Assembly (NCBI RefSeq): GCF_025354435.1 | Contig: NZ_JANXMU010000032.1 | Location: 62,001 to 126,000 of the forward strand | Length of the DNA: 64,000 bases | Reading direction: 5' to 3' | Source: Rhodoferax sp. | Lineage (GTDB): Bacteria > Pseudomonadota > Gammaproteobacteria > Burkholderiales > Burkholderiaceae_C | Part shown: one piece after another, positions 47,238 to 56,378 of the stretch | Layout of the letters: each line of letters opens with the position of its first letter | How positions within the stretch are numbered: position 1 is the first letter of the stretch | Program-made: the position numbers and the translations under genes | Notes under the pieces: model-generated | What the model saw: only the letters and a program-made list of their open reading frames with translations | Told to the model about the DNA's origin: nothing | The model's database searches: none

Positions 47238-47962
47238 CAATCTGTCCTCTTTAAATAGCGGCTCTGCAATACGGCCTCGGCCAGTGCGAAATCTTCGGGA
47301 TAAGTTACTTTGAAATTCTGGGCACTGCCCAGCACTAATTTAGGTTGCAAACCTAGAGCTTCGATGGCGCTGGACTCGTCAGTCACCTCGGCCCCGGCCG
47401 ATTCCAGCGCCCTGGACAGCATGCCAATGCGGAACATCTGCGGGGTTTGCGCCAGCCATTTGTCGGCCCGCGGCACGGTGGCGGCCACCCGGCCTTGGAC
47501 CTCGGCTTTCAGCGTGTCGGGCAGTTTGTGGGCCAGCAGGCCACCAACGGCATCAAACTGGCAGGCATCGATCAGCGTGTTGATCTGCGCCGGAGTGATC
47601 AGGCAGCGGGCGGCATCGTGCACCAGCACCCAGTCGTCGGCCAGCGCGCCTTGCTCGAACAAATCGTGCAGCCCGTTGGCCACCGATGCGGCCCGGCTGG
47701 TGCCGCCGCAGTCAGACACCACGCAGGGCGCGCTTTGGTGCTCAAAAAAATCATCGCCCACCGCTACTACCACCAGCACATCGGCTATGCGCGGCACGCT
47801 GGCGAAGGCGGCCAGGGTGTGCATCACCATAGCCTGCCCTGCCACGGTTTGGTATTGCTTGGGCAGATCCGGGCTGCCCGCGGCGATGGCGCGGCTGCCC
47901 ACACCGGCGCAGGGAATCAGGGCGAAAAAGCGGGGTATCGGGGGCTTGGGTTCGATAGACAT
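47237..47962 (-). CDS. ispD: 2-C-methyl-D-erythritol 4-phosphate cytidylyltransferase
   Basis: 241 residues. It transfers CMP from CTP to methylerythritol phosphate. Motifs: [12 protein letters not shown] with the following [20 protein letters not shown], and [11 protein letters not shown] near the C-terminus. The ATG at 47962 ([12 protein letters not shown]) is preferred, with a second ATG three codons upstream. Coupled to ispF and divergent from mfd. Confidence 0.95.
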   Translation of the reverse strand: MSIEPKPPIPRFFALIPCAGVGSRAIAAGSPDLPKQYQTVAGQAMVMHTLAAFASVPRIADVLVVVAVGDDFFEHQSAPCVVSDCGGTSRAASVANGLHDLFEQGALADDWVLVHDAARCLITPAQINTLIDACQFDAVGGLLAHKLPDTLKAEVQGRVAATVPRADKWLAQTPQMFRIGMLSRALESAGAEVTDESSAIEALGLQPKLVLGSAQNFKVTYPEDFALAEAVLQSRYLKRTD

Positions 47963-47990
47963 TGCCTGCATTCTAAAATCACGCTCATCC

Positions 47991-48023
47991 ACACCCCCCG
48001 CCCTCGTGCCGGGGGGTGTTTTT
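47991..48023 (+). terminator. Terminator-like hairpin just upstream of mfd
   Basis: ACACCCCCCG (47991-48000) pairs perfectly with CGGGGGGTGT (48010-48019), then TTTTTG. It has full intrinsic-terminator form on the plus strand yet lies 35 bases before the mfd ATG and no plus-strand gene precedes it. Confidence 0.6.
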
Positions 48024-48058
48024 GCATTCCTGAATCAGCCCAACCGCAACCACCGCCC

Positions 48059-51000
48059 ATGGACCTCCCCAAACTCACCCCCGGCAAACGCTTCACCCTA
48101 CCCCGCCCCCAAGGTTCGGCCGATGCGGTGCTGCTGGCCCAGCTGGCCCTGCGGGAAAAGGCCAAGGGTTCGCTGACAGCGATCGTCACCTCGGATGCCA
48201 GCGACGCACAGCGGCTGATGGACGAAATGGTATTTTTTGCGCCCAGCCTGCGCTGCGCCCTGTTTCCCGACTGGGAGACCCTGCCCTACGACACGTTTTC
48301 GCCGCACCAGGACCTGATCAGCGAGCGCCTGGCCACCCTATGGCGCATTTCCCAACGCGACAAGACCACCGGGGCTGACGTGGTGATCGTGCCAGCCACC
48401 ACCGCGCTGTACCGCCTGGCCCCGCCCAGCTTCATGGCGGGCTACACCTTCCAGTTCAAGACCAAGCAAAAACTCAACGAGGCCAAGCTCAAGGCCCAGT
48501 TGACCCTGGCGGGCTACAGCCACGTGACCCAGGTGGTCAGCCCTGGTGAATATGCCGTACGCGGCGGCCTGATCGACCTGTTCCCCATGGGCAGCGCCGT
48601 GCCTTACCGGGTAGATTTGTTCGATGACGAGATCGACAGCATCCGCACCTTCGACCCCGACACCCAGCGCAGCCTGTACCCGGTGCCCGAAGTGCGCCTG
48701 CTGCCTGGGCGCGAATTTCCCATGGACGACGAGGCCCGCGCCAAGTTCCGCAGCCGCTGGCGTGAATTATTGGAAGGCGACCCGACCAAGAGCCGCATCT
48801 ACAAAGACATGGGCAACGGCGTGGCCACCGCCGGTATCGAGTACTACCTGCCGCTGTTCTTTGAAGACACGGCCACCGTGTTTGACTACATCGGTACAGA
48901 CGCCACCGTGGTGCTGCATGGCGACCTCGAGCCCTCGCTGCAGCGCTTCTGGCAAGACACCAAGGAGCGCTACCGCCTGGTGCAGGGCGACCTGGACCGC
49001 CCGGCCCTGCCGCCCGAATCGCTGTTTCTAGGCACCGAGCAGTTCTACGCCCTGACCAACCAGCACGCGCAACTTGCCCTGCGTAATGTGGATGTGACCA
49101 GCGACACCGGGTTTGAGGCCCTGCCCCTGCTGTCGGTGGCGCGCGGTGCCGAAGACCCGCTGACCCAGCTGAAGATGCACATCCAGCGCACGCCCCACCG
49201 GGTGCTGCTGCTGGCCGAAAGCGATGGCCGCCGCGAGAGCCTGCTGGACCTGCTGCGCGCCAGCCAGGTCAGCCCGCCTGCGTTCGACTCGCTGGAAGAC
49301 TTCCAGACCAGTACCGAGAAAGTCGGCATCGCCACCGCCGCACTCAACAGCGGTTTCAGCTGGATGGCCGAAGGCATCGACTTCGTCACCGAGACCGAGC
49401 TGTTTGCCGCCGGGCCCACCACCCGCCGCCGCAAGAAGCAGGAGCAGGTCAGCGATGTCGAAGCTCTGATCAAAGATTTGAGCGAGTTGACACTGGGCGA
49501 CCCTGTCGTGCACTCGGCCCACGGCATTGGCCGCTACAAAGGCCTGGTGCACCTGGACCTGGGCCAGGGCAAAAATGCCGACGGCACACCGGTATTGCAG
49601 GAATTTTTATTTCTGGAGTACGCCGACAAGGCCACGCTGTACGTGCCGGTCAGCCAGCTACAGCACATCAGCCGCTACACCGGCGTGAGCGCCGACGAAG
49701 CGCCCTTGCACCGTCTGGGCTCGGGCCAGTGGGAAAAAGCCAAGCGCCGCGCCGCCGAGCAGGTGCGCGACTCGGCCGCCGAGCTGCTCAACATCTACGC
49801 CCGCCGGGCCGCCCGCGAAGGCCACGCCTTCCGCTACTCGCCTAACGACTACGAGGTGTTTGCCAACGACTTCGGCTTTGAGGAAACCCCCGACCAGGCG
49901 GCCGCCATCCACGCGGTGATCCAGGACATGATCAGCCCGCGCCCCATGGACCGCCTGGTCTGCGGCGATGTGGGCTTTGGCAAGACCGAGGTGGCCCTGC
50001 GCGCCGCCTTCATCGCCATCACCGGCGGCAAACAGGTGGCCCTGCTGGCCCCCACCACCTTGCTGGCCGAGCAGCACTACCAGACCCTGGTGGACCGCTT
50101 CGCCAAGTGGCCGGTCAAGGTGGCCGAGGTGTCGCGCTTCCGCTCGGGCAAGGAAATCACCGCCGCTCTGAAAGGAATAGCCGAAGGCGGCGTGGACATT
50201 GTGGTGGGCACGCACAAGCTACTCAGCGAATCGACCAAGTTCGCGAATCTGGGCCTGCTGATCATCGACGAGGAGCATCGCTTTGGCGTGCGCCACAAGG
50301 AGCAGATGAAATCACTGCGCGCCGAGGTCGATGTGCTGACCCTCACCGCCACACCGATTCCCCGCACCTTGGGGATGGCGCTGGAAGGCCTGCGCGACCT
50401 GAGCGTGATCGCCACCGCGCCGCAGCGCCGCCTGGCCATCAAGACCTTTGTGCGCACCGAGGGTAATGGCGTGATCCGCGAAGCCGTGCTGCGCGAGCTG
50501 AAGCGTGGCGGCCAGGTGTACTTTTTGCACAACGAAGTCGAAACCATCGAAAACCGCCGCCAAAAGCTGGAAGAACTGCTGCCCGAAGCCCGTATTGCCG
50601 TGGCCCACGGCCAGATGCCCGAGCGCCAACTCGAATCGGTGATGCGCGACTTTGTGGCCCAGCGCTTCAACGTGCTGCTGTGCTCCACCATCATTGAAAC
50701 CGGCATCGACGTGCCCAGCGCCAACACCATCGTGATGAGCCGTGCCGACAAGTTCGGCCTAGCCCAGTTGCACCAACTGCGCGGCCGCGTGGGCCGCAGC
50801 CACCACCAAGCCTACGCCTATTTGATGGTGCCCGACCTGGAAGGACTCACCAAGCAGGCCAGCCAACGCCTGGACGCAATCCAGAAAATGGAAGAGCTCG
50901 GATCCGGCTTCTACCTGGCCATGCACGATCTGGAAATCCGCGGCGCGGGCGAGGTGCTGGGCGAAAACCAGAGCGGCAATATGCTGGAGGTGGGTTTCCA

Positions 51001-51538
51001 GCTCTACAACGAGATGCTGAACGAAGCCGTGCGCTGCCTGAAAGCGGGCATCGAGCCGGATCTGATGAACCCGATGAACGTCACCACCGAGATCAACCTA
51101 CACGCCCCAGCCCTGCTGCCCAACGACTACTGTGGCGATGTACACCTGCGCCTCAGCTTCTATAAGAAACTGGCCACCGCCAAAACCACCGACCAGATCG
51201 ACGCGCTGCTGGAAGAAATCGTGGACCGCTTCGGCAAGCTGCCCACCCAGGCCCAAACCCTCATCGACGGCCACCGCCTGCGGGTGCTGGCGCGCCCCTA
51301 CGGCGTGGTCAAGGTAGATGCCGCGCCGGGCGTGATCAACATTACCTTCAAGGTCAACCCACCCATCGAGCCGATGCGCATCATCGAGCTGATTCAGAAG
51401 AACCGGCATATCAAGCTGGCGGGCAACGAGAAGCTGCGGATTGAGCGCGAACTGCCGGAGCCTAAAGACCGTGCGCAAATGGTGCGCGATGTGCTGCGCA
51501 GCCTAGGGCAGCCAATCGCCGAGGCCGTTGCCGCCTAG
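48059..51538 (+). CDS. mfd: Transcription-repair coupling factor
   Basis: 1159 residues (E. coli 1148). It removes RNA polymerase stalled at lesions and recruits UvrA. An N-terminal UvrB-like region (LFPDWETLPYDTFSPHQDLI), the RNA-polymerase-interacting domain (GDPVVHSAHGIGRYKGLVHL) and a RecG-like helicase follow, with Walker A GDVGFGKTEVALRAA, DEEH box IIDEEHRFGVRHKE and QLRGRVGRSHHQAYAYL (motif VI). The TRCF domain is at the C-terminus. The ATG at 48059 (MDLPKLTPGKRF) starts the homology. Confidence 0.97.
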   Translation: MDLPKLTPGKRFTLPRPQGSADAVLLAQLALREKAKGSLTAIVTSDASDAQRLMDEMVFFAPSLRCALFPDWETLPYDTFSPHQDLISERLATLWRISQRDKTTGADVVIVPATTALYRLAPPSFMAGYTFQFKTKQKLNEAKLKAQLTLAGYSHVTQVVSPGEYAVRGGLIDLFPMGSAVPYRVDLFDDEIDSIRTFDPDTQRSLYPVPEVRLLPGREFPMDDEARAKFRSRWRELLEGDPTKSRIYKDMGNGVATAGIEYYLPLFFEDTATVFDYIGTDATVVLHGDLEPSLQRFWQDTKERYRLVQGDLDRPALPPESLFLGTEQFYALTNQHAQLALRNVDVTSDTGFEALPLLSVARGAEDPLTQLKMHIQRTPHRVLLLAESDGRRESLLDLLRASQVSPPAFDSLEDFQTSTEKVGIATAALNSGFSWMAEGIDFVTETELFAAGPTTRRRKKQEQVSDVEALIKDLSELTLGDPVVHSAHGIGRYKGLVHLDLGQGKNADGTPVLQEFLFLEYADKATLYVPVSQLQHISRYTGVSADEAPLHRLGSGQWEKAKRRAAEQVRDSAAELLNIYARRAAREGHAFRYSPNDYEVFANDFGFEETPDQAAAIHAVIQDMISPRPMDRLVCGDVGFGKTEVALRAAFIAITGGKQVALLAPTTLLAEQHYQTLVDRFAKWPVKVAEVSRFRSGKEITAALKGIAEGGVDIVVGTHKLLSESTKFANLGLLIIDEEHRFGVRHKEQMKSLRAEVDVLTLTATPIPRTLGMALEGLRDLSVIATAPQRRLAIKTFVRTEGNGVIREAVLRELKRGGQVYFLHNEVETIENRRQKLEELLPEARIAVAHGQMPERQLESVMRDFVAQRFNVLLCSTIIETGIDVPSANTIVMSRADKFGLAQLHQLRGRVGRSHHQAYAYLMVPDLEGLTKQASQRLDAIQKMEELGSGFYLAMHDLEIRGAGEVLGENQSGNMLEVGFQLYNEMLNEAVRCLKAGIEPDLMNPMNVTTEINLHAPALLPNDYCGDVHLRLSFYKKLATAKTTDQIDALLEEIVDRFGKLPTQAQTLIDGHRLRVLARPYGVVKVDAAPGVINITFKVNPPIEPMRIIELIQKNRHIKLAGNEKLRIERELPEPKDRAQMVRDVLRSLGQPIAEAVAA

Positions 51539-51568
51539 CCTGTAGTCCGGACCGGCGCACTGTCTTTG

Positions 51569-51616
51569 TCCACCAAAATGGCGCACGAAGACGGTGTACC
51601 GCACCAAAATCCAGCG
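51569..51616 (+). promoter_or_regulatory. Paired NtrC-like enhancer sites
   Basis: TCCACCAAAATGGCGCA (51569-51585) matches 15 of 17 positions of the classic NtrC site TGCACCAAAATGGTGCA; CGCACCAAAATCCAGCG (51600-51616) is a weaker second site. They are 31 bases apart, about three helical turns, as in glnA enhancers, and lie about 80-125 bases upstream of the predicted transcription start. Confidence 0.6.
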
Positions 51617-51666
51617 CTTGCGCGGGGTGCGCGCCGCAAACGGGCGGATTTACGGCGATTTTTGGC

Positions 51667-51682
51667 TGGCACGGGTTTCGCT
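51667..51682 (+). promoter_or_regulatory. Sigma-54 (-24/-12) promoter of the nitrate transporter
   Basis: TGGCACGGGTTTCGCT matches the consensus TGGCACGRNNNTTGCW at all fixed positions except one (C for T next to the invariant GC). GG and GC are at the exact -24/-12 spacing. Transcription would start near 51693. Confidence 0.65.
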
Positions 51683-51720
51683 TTGGTGCATGTATCCACA
51701 TAACATCAAGGACATGCACC

Positions 51721-52935
51721 ATGGCGGGATTCCGCAGTTTCCTCAAGAGCGGGCACTCCCCCACGCTCTTCGCTTCGTTTTTGTATTTCGCGTTTTCCTG
51801 CTGCATCTGGGTGCTCAACGGGGCCATGGCGCCGTTCATCTCCGAGACCTTCAGCCTCAGCCCGGCGCAAAAGGGCCTGATGCTGTCCATCCCCATCATG
51901 GCCGGGGCGCTGATGCGCTTTCCGCTAGGCCTGCTGTCGCAATACATTGGCCGCAAGAAAGCCACGCTGGTCGAGATGGGCATGATCATGGTGGCCATGC
52001 TGTTTGGGTTTTTCTTTGTGAAAAGCTTCAACGACCTGCTGGCCATGGGCGTGCTGCTGGGCATTGCCGGGGCCAGCTTTGGTGTGGCCTTGTCGCTGGG
52101 CTCGGGCTCGTTCCCGCCCAAGCACAAGGGCCTGGCCATGGGCCTGGTGGGCGCGGGCAATGTCGGCACCGCGGTCTGCGTGCTGGTGGCACCGCCCCTG
52201 GCCCAGGCGTTTGGCTGGGTCACGGTATACGGCTTTGCGGCGGCGGCGATTGCCATCCCGATGGGGGTGATGGTGGTGTTTGCCCAGGAGCCGCCCGATT
52301 TGGACCCCCACGCCAGCTTCAAGGAACACATTGCCTGCTTGTTTGAAAAAGACGGCTGGGCCTTCAGCCTGATCTACGCCGTGACCTTTGGCGGCTTCAT
52401 CGGCTTGATCACTTTCCTGCCCACCTATTACTACGACCAGTTTGGTGTGAGCAAGGTGCAGGCCGGGCAGCTGACCATGCTGGCGGCTTTCATGGGCGCG
52501 GCACTGCGGGTGTTTGGCGGTTGGATTTCCGACCGCTGGGGCGGTGTCAACACCCTGAACATCGTGCTGATGACCGTGGCCGTGACACTGGTGGCCTGCG
52601 GCCTGGCCAGCGGTTCGCTGGTGCTGACAACGCTACTGATGATTCTGTGCTTTGCCGCCCTGGGCGCAGGCAATGGCGCGTTGTTCCAGCTGGTTCCTTT
52701 GCGCTGGCCTTTAGCTACCGCCGTGGCCGGTTCGATGATTGGTGAAATCGGTGCCCTCGGCGGCGGCTTGGTGCCCAACGCCATGGGCCTGTCCAAGCAA
52801 TACGCGGGCAGCTACATGTGGGGTTTCATTTTGTTCGCCGGTCTGGCGGTGGTGATGCTGTTCATGCTGCGCATCATGCAAGTGCGCTGGACAAGAACGT
52901 GGGCTGAGAAGGGTGGACGGGCGCGCAGCGCCTGA
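51721..52935 (+). CDS. narK: NarK-type nitrate/nitrite transporter (MFS)
   Basis: A 404-residue 12-helix major facilitator of the nitrate/nitrite porter family. Motifs: MRFPLGLLSQYIGRKKATLV (MFS loop 2-3), GLAMGLVGAGNVGTAVCVL (first nitrate signature) and GAGNGALFQLVPLRWPLATA (second signature). The start at 51721 has AAGGA eight bases upstream. The gene stands alone, with no assimilatory or respiratory nitrate reductase nearby. NtrC-like and sigma-54 sites upstream favour a role in nitrate assimilation rather than respiration. The exact NarK/NasA subtype is uncertain. Confidence 0.88.
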   Translation: MAGFRSFLKSGHSPTLFASFLYFAFSCCIWVLNGAMAPFISETFSLSPAQKGLMLSIPIMAGALMRFPLGLLSQYIGRKKATLVEMGMIMVAMLFGFFFVKSFNDLLAMGVLLGIAGASFGVALSLGSGSFPPKHKGLAMGLVGAGNVGTAVCVLVAPPLAQAFGWVTVYGFAAAAIAIPMGVMVVFAQEPPDLDPHASFKEHIACLFEKDGWAFSLIYAVTFGGFIGLITFLPTYYYDQFGVSKVQAGQLTMLAAFMGAALRVFGGWISDRWGGVNTLNIVLMTVAVTLVACGLASGSLVLTTLLMILCFAALGAGNGALFQLVPLRWPLATAVAGSMIGEIGALGGGLVPNAMGLSKQYAGSYMWGFILFAGLAVVMLFMLRIMQVRWTRTWAEKGGRARSA

Positions 52936-52981
52936 AAGCTACGCAGCACAGCACCGAACTTTTAGCGGCTATTACAGCCTG

Positions 52982-53004
52982 ACACCAAGCGATGCGCTAG
53001 GTGT
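52982..53004 (+). terminator. Possible terminator after narK
   Basis: ACACCAAGCG and CGCTAGGTGT form a stem with one mismatch around ATG, followed by TTGAT rather than a full U-tract. Confidence 0.35.
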
Positions 53005-53094
53005 TTGATAATCCAAGAATGAATATGTCGTTCTTGTGCGCCTTGGCTCTACCTTCTCTGTGGGCCAGCGCAAACCTTTTGTCTTGTTTTTGAC

Positions 53095-54117
53095 ATGGTG
53101 AGAGCATCCACTACGTCCTTGCCAGACCACCAGAAGCCACCTGAAGCCGTGCCATCCCAACCCATCCGACGGCGCACCACGGTCTTGCGCATGCCACAAG
53201 ACGCGGTGCCTGCGTACCTGAAGCCGTCAAGTCGCACCACGGTGGCCCCCCTTCCCAAAGCACCACCGCCTCCACCGGCAGAACCCCTGCCCCTGTTGTC
53301 AGTAGACGCTTTGCGCGCCCGCATGGGCCCTGGCGCGCGCGACGAAACCATGCCGCCGCACACCATGAGCTACACGCCGATGGGAGCGCGGGCCTTCGTC
53401 AGTGCAGGCACGGGCGGGCCGACCGTGTTGTTTGAAGCAGGTTTGGGCCATGGCAAAAATGCCTGGGGCCGCATCTTCAACGAAATCAGCGCCATCAGCC
53501 ATACCGTCGCTTACGACCGGGCGGGCTATGGCCAGAGCGAGCTCTCCAAGCAGCCCCGCGACGGCTTGCAGATCCTGCGCGAACTGCGCGCCTTGCTGCA
53601 AACCGAAGAAATCAAACCACCCTACGTGCTGGTGGGCCATTCACTGGGCGGCACCATTGTCAAGCTGTTTGCCAAAACCTACCCCCTTGAGGTCGCCGGG
53701 GTGGTGCTGGTGGACGCGCGCCACGCAGAGTTTTCCAAGCGCTGCAAGCAACTCGGCGTACACCGCATGTGGTATGAGCCGCCCGCGTTGTTGTTTGCCA
53801 TGGCCTCCAGTGCAACAAGGGCGGAGATGGCCTCTGCGGCACTCACCGCCCGCCAGGTCCGACGGGCCGGAGAATTCCCCCCTGTGCCGCTAATCGTGCT
53901 CAGCCAAGACCGCACCACCAGCCGCTGGCCCGAGCGCATTGGCAAAGTGTGGGATGCCAGCCAGCGCAACATGGCCAAAATGTCGCGCCTGGGCCGCATG
54001 AAGATAGTGGGCGACAGCGGCCACAACATCCACCACGACCAACCCGACATGGTCACCACCGCCATCCTCAGCGTGATTGCAGCAGCCCGCTACGCGCAAG
54101 CCAAAAACAAAAGCTGA
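53095..54117 (+). CDS. Alpha/beta hydrolase
   Basis: 340 residues. The first about 85 are Pro/Arg/Thr-rich and likely disordered; the hydrolase fold follows, with oxyanion-loop region FEAGLGHGKNAWG, nucleophile Ser in VLVGHSLGGTIVKL, acid Asp probably in LVDARH or LSQDRTT, and catalytic His in SGHNIHHDQP. Substrate is unknown. The ATG at 53095 has no obvious ribosome site, so the true start may be one of several ATGs between 53190 and 53375. The stop lies at the edge of a family A repeat. Confidence 0.78.
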   Translation: MVRASTTSLPDHQKPPEAVPSQPIRRRTTVLRMPQDAVPAYLKPSSRTTVAPLPKAPPPPPAEPLPLLSVDALRARMGPGARDETMPPHTMSYTPMGARAFVSAGTGGPTVLFEAGLGHGKNAWGRIFNEISAISHTVAYDRAGYGQSELSKQPRDGLQILRELRALLQTEEIKPPYVLVGHSLGGTIVKLFAKTYPLEVAGVVLVDARHAEFSKRCKQLGVHRMWYEPPALLFAMASSATRAEMASAALTARQVRRAGEFPPVPLIVLSQDRTTSRWPERIGKVWDASQRNMAKMSRLGRMKIVGDSGHNIHHDQPDMVTTAILSVIAAARYAQAKNKS

Positions 54118-54184
54118 TTGCTACAAATTTAATAGCTACTAGTGCAGAAGGAATATACGCTAGAGGCCTATTTTCCTTAAAATT
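54117..54184 (-). repeat. Family A repeat upstream of dnaG
   Basis: ATTGCTACAAATTTAATAGC, TACTAGTGCAGAAGGAATAT then ACGCTAGAGGCCTATTTTCC. It lies between the hydrolase stop and the dnaG start, so the dnaG promoter lies inside the repeat or upstream of it. Confidence 0.85.
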
Positions 54185-54217
54185 CAGGCTCCACGCCGAT
54201 GCTGGGACAATAGCGGC

Positions 54218-56095
54218 GTGACCATTCCCCATACCTTCATCCAGGAACTCATCGCACGCGCCGACGTGGTCGAGATCGTGGGCCGCTATGTGCAGCTCAA
54301 AAAAGGCGGGGCCAATTTCATGGGCCTGTGCCCATTCCACTCGGAGAAGTCGCCCTCCTTCTCGGTCAGCCCGACCAAGCAGTTCTACCACTGCTTTGGC
54401 TGCGGCAAGAGCGGTGACGCGCTGCGCTTTTTGATGGACCACGCGGGCATGACCTTCATCGAGGCTGTGCAAGACCTGGCCCAACAGTTCGGCATGCAGG
54501 TGCCCGAAGACGATGCCTCGCCCCAGGACCGCGCCCGCGCCGCCGAGCAAAAGCAGAAGCAGGCCACGCTGACCGACGTGCTGGAGCAAGCCTGCACCGC
54601 CTACAAGAAACACCTGCGCGACTCGCCCCGCGCCATCGATTACTTCAAGGGCCGCGGCCTGTCGGGTGAGATCGCCAAGCAGTTCGACCTGGGTTATGCG
54701 CCCGAGGGCTGGCGCAGCTTGGCCGGGGTGTTTCCGCGCTACGACGATCCGCTGCTAGCCGAGAGCGGCCTGGTCATCACCAGCGAAGAAGACCCCGAAA
54801 AGCGCTACGACCGCTTCCGCGACCGGGTGATGTTCCCGATCCGCAACGTCAAGGGCGAATGCATTGGCTTTGGCGGCCGGGTGCTGGGCGACGACAAACC
54901 CAAATACCTCAACTCTCCCGAAACCCCGGTCTTCAGCAAGGGCCGCGAGCTCTACGGCCTGTTCGAGGCCCGCAATGCCCTGCGCGATGCCGGTTACGCC
55001 CTGGTCACCGAAGGCTACATGGACGTGGTCGCCCTGGCCCAACTGGGCTTTCCCAACGCCGTGGCCACCCTGGGCACCGCCTGCACGGCCGACCATCTGC
55101 ACAAGCTGTTTCGCTTCACCGATGCGGTGGTGTTCAGCTTCGACGGCGATGCCGCGGGCCGCCGCGCTGCCCGCAAGGCGCTGGACGGCGCACTGCCGCT
55201 GGCCACCGACGTGCGCAGTTGCAAGTTTCTGTTTCTGCCCGCCGAGCACGACCCCGACAGCTTCATCCGCGCCTATGGCCGCGACGCGTTTGCGCGCTAC
55301 ATCTCCGAAGCCACGCCGCTGAGCCGCTTTTTGATCGAATCTATCCGCGAAGGCTGCGAACTGCACACTGCCGAAGGCCGCTCCCTGCTGGCCAGCAACG
55401 CCAAACCGCTGTGGAGCCAGTTGCCCGAAGGCGCGCTCAAACGCCAGTTGCTGGGCGAAATCGCCGATCTGGTGCAGCTCAGCAGCAGCGAACTCACCGA
55501 CGTGTGGAGCGGCAAAGCCATCGGCAGCCGCCCAGAGGCCAAAGGCGGCAAAAAATATAGCACCCCGTATACACCCGGCAAGCGCTACGAGCCCAAACCG
55601 CCCCCTATCGGTTCCGACAGCGCAGGGCGCCGCAAACCCGCCAGCCGCGCCGACCACGCGGCCCGCCTGCTGCTGTCCAACGCCACCGGCTGGGACAGCC
55701 TGACCCACGAAGACCACGCCCTGTTGTGCGCCCTGCCCGAGCCGCACGCAGCGCTGTTTGTCTGGCTGGAAGCCCAGCAGCACGAGCACGGCCCGCAAAC
55801 CTGGGAGCTGCTGCGCCCCGGCGTACGCGGCCAGCCATTTGAAGACCTAGCGCTGCGACTGATGTCGGGGCCAGTGCCCAGCAATGCCCCCGAGGCTGCC
55901 GAGGCCACCGAAACCGTGATTGACCGCGAAGCCCTGCAAGAGCTGCGCGGCCTGCTCAACCTGATGCTGATCGATCTGCTCAAGCAGCAGGAAACCGAGG
56001 CCTTGGAAGCCGCCAAATCGGACCCAACTGCCCTGGAACGCTACCGCGCCCTGAACCGCCGCCGCTTGGAACTTACCGCTATCAAAATCGGTTAA
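54218..56095 (+). CDS. dnaG: DNA primase
   Basis: 625 residues (E. coli 581). It makes RNA primers for replication. A CHC2 zinc finger has Cys38, His41, Cys59 and Cys62 (MGLCPFHSEK; FYHCFGCG); the catalytic TOPRIM core has LVTEGYMDVVAL and SFDGDAAGRRAA; a C-terminal helicase-binding region follows. GTG start at 54218. rpoD follows after 283 bases, the conserved dnaG-rpoD order. Confidence 0.97.
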   Translation: MTIPHTFIQELIARADVVEIVGRYVQLKKGGANFMGLCPFHSEKSPSFSVSPTKQFYHCFGCGKSGDALRFLMDHAGMTFIEAVQDLAQQFGMQVPEDDASPQDRARAAEQKQKQATLTDVLEQACTAYKKHLRDSPRAIDYFKGRGLSGEIAKQFDLGYAPEGWRSLAGVFPRYDDPLLAESGLVITSEEDPEKRYDRFRDRVMFPIRNVKGECIGFGGRVLGDDKPKYLNSPETPVFSKGRELYGLFEARNALRDAGYALVTEGYMDVVALAQLGFPNAVATLGTACTADHLHKLFRFTDAVVFSFDGDAAGRRAARKALDGALPLATDVRSCKFLFLPAEHDPDSFIRAYGRDAFARYISEATPLSRFLIESIREGCELHTAEGRSLLASNAKPLWSQLPEGALKRQLLGEIADLVQLSSSELTDVWSGKAIGSRPEAKGGKKYSTPYTPGKRYEPKPPPIGSDSAGRRKPASRADHAARLLLSNATGWDSLTHEDHALLCALPEPHAALFVWLEAQQHEHGPQTWELLRPGVRGQPFEDLALRLMSGPVPSNAPEAAEATETVIDREALQELRGLLNLMLIDLLKQQETEALEAAKSDPTALERYRALNRRRLELTAIKIG

Positions 56096-56112
56096 AAGGT
56101 TTGAGAAAAGAC

Positions 56113-56138
56113 TTGAATTTCGGGCCGCAGGCTATAAT
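56113..56138 (+). promoter_or_regulatory. Putative rpoD promoter
   Basis: A perfect TATAAT (56133-56138) with TTGAAT (56113-56118) only 14 bases upstream, a short spacer. The resulting leader of about 235 bases before rpoD (56145-56378) is long and contains no reading frame I trust; it ends in a T-rich stretch and TGAGGT before the ATG. Confidence 0.5.
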
Positions 56139-56378
56139 CTAAGGCTAACTGCTCGGCAAGAGCGACAGCAACACCTCCGGATACGGCCAATAGCCGCCAC
56201 AGCGCGCACCGGCCACCCCACCGCAAGGACTGCCTGCAGGGATTTCAAAAAAATCTCTGTAAATGATCGCCCTCCCATCTTGCCAACGAGAAATCTTTTC
56301 TATCCCTACGCGTCCGCGCCGGTGGCCTGTGGCTTCCGGGTTTATTTCGTTTTTTTGTTGTCCTGAGGTTCTTTGCCC

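Noticed and set aside
47447-48058. N-terminal extension of Mfd reaching into the ispD region
   Set aside because: The frame is open upstream but antisense to ispD; Mfd homology begins at ATG 48059.
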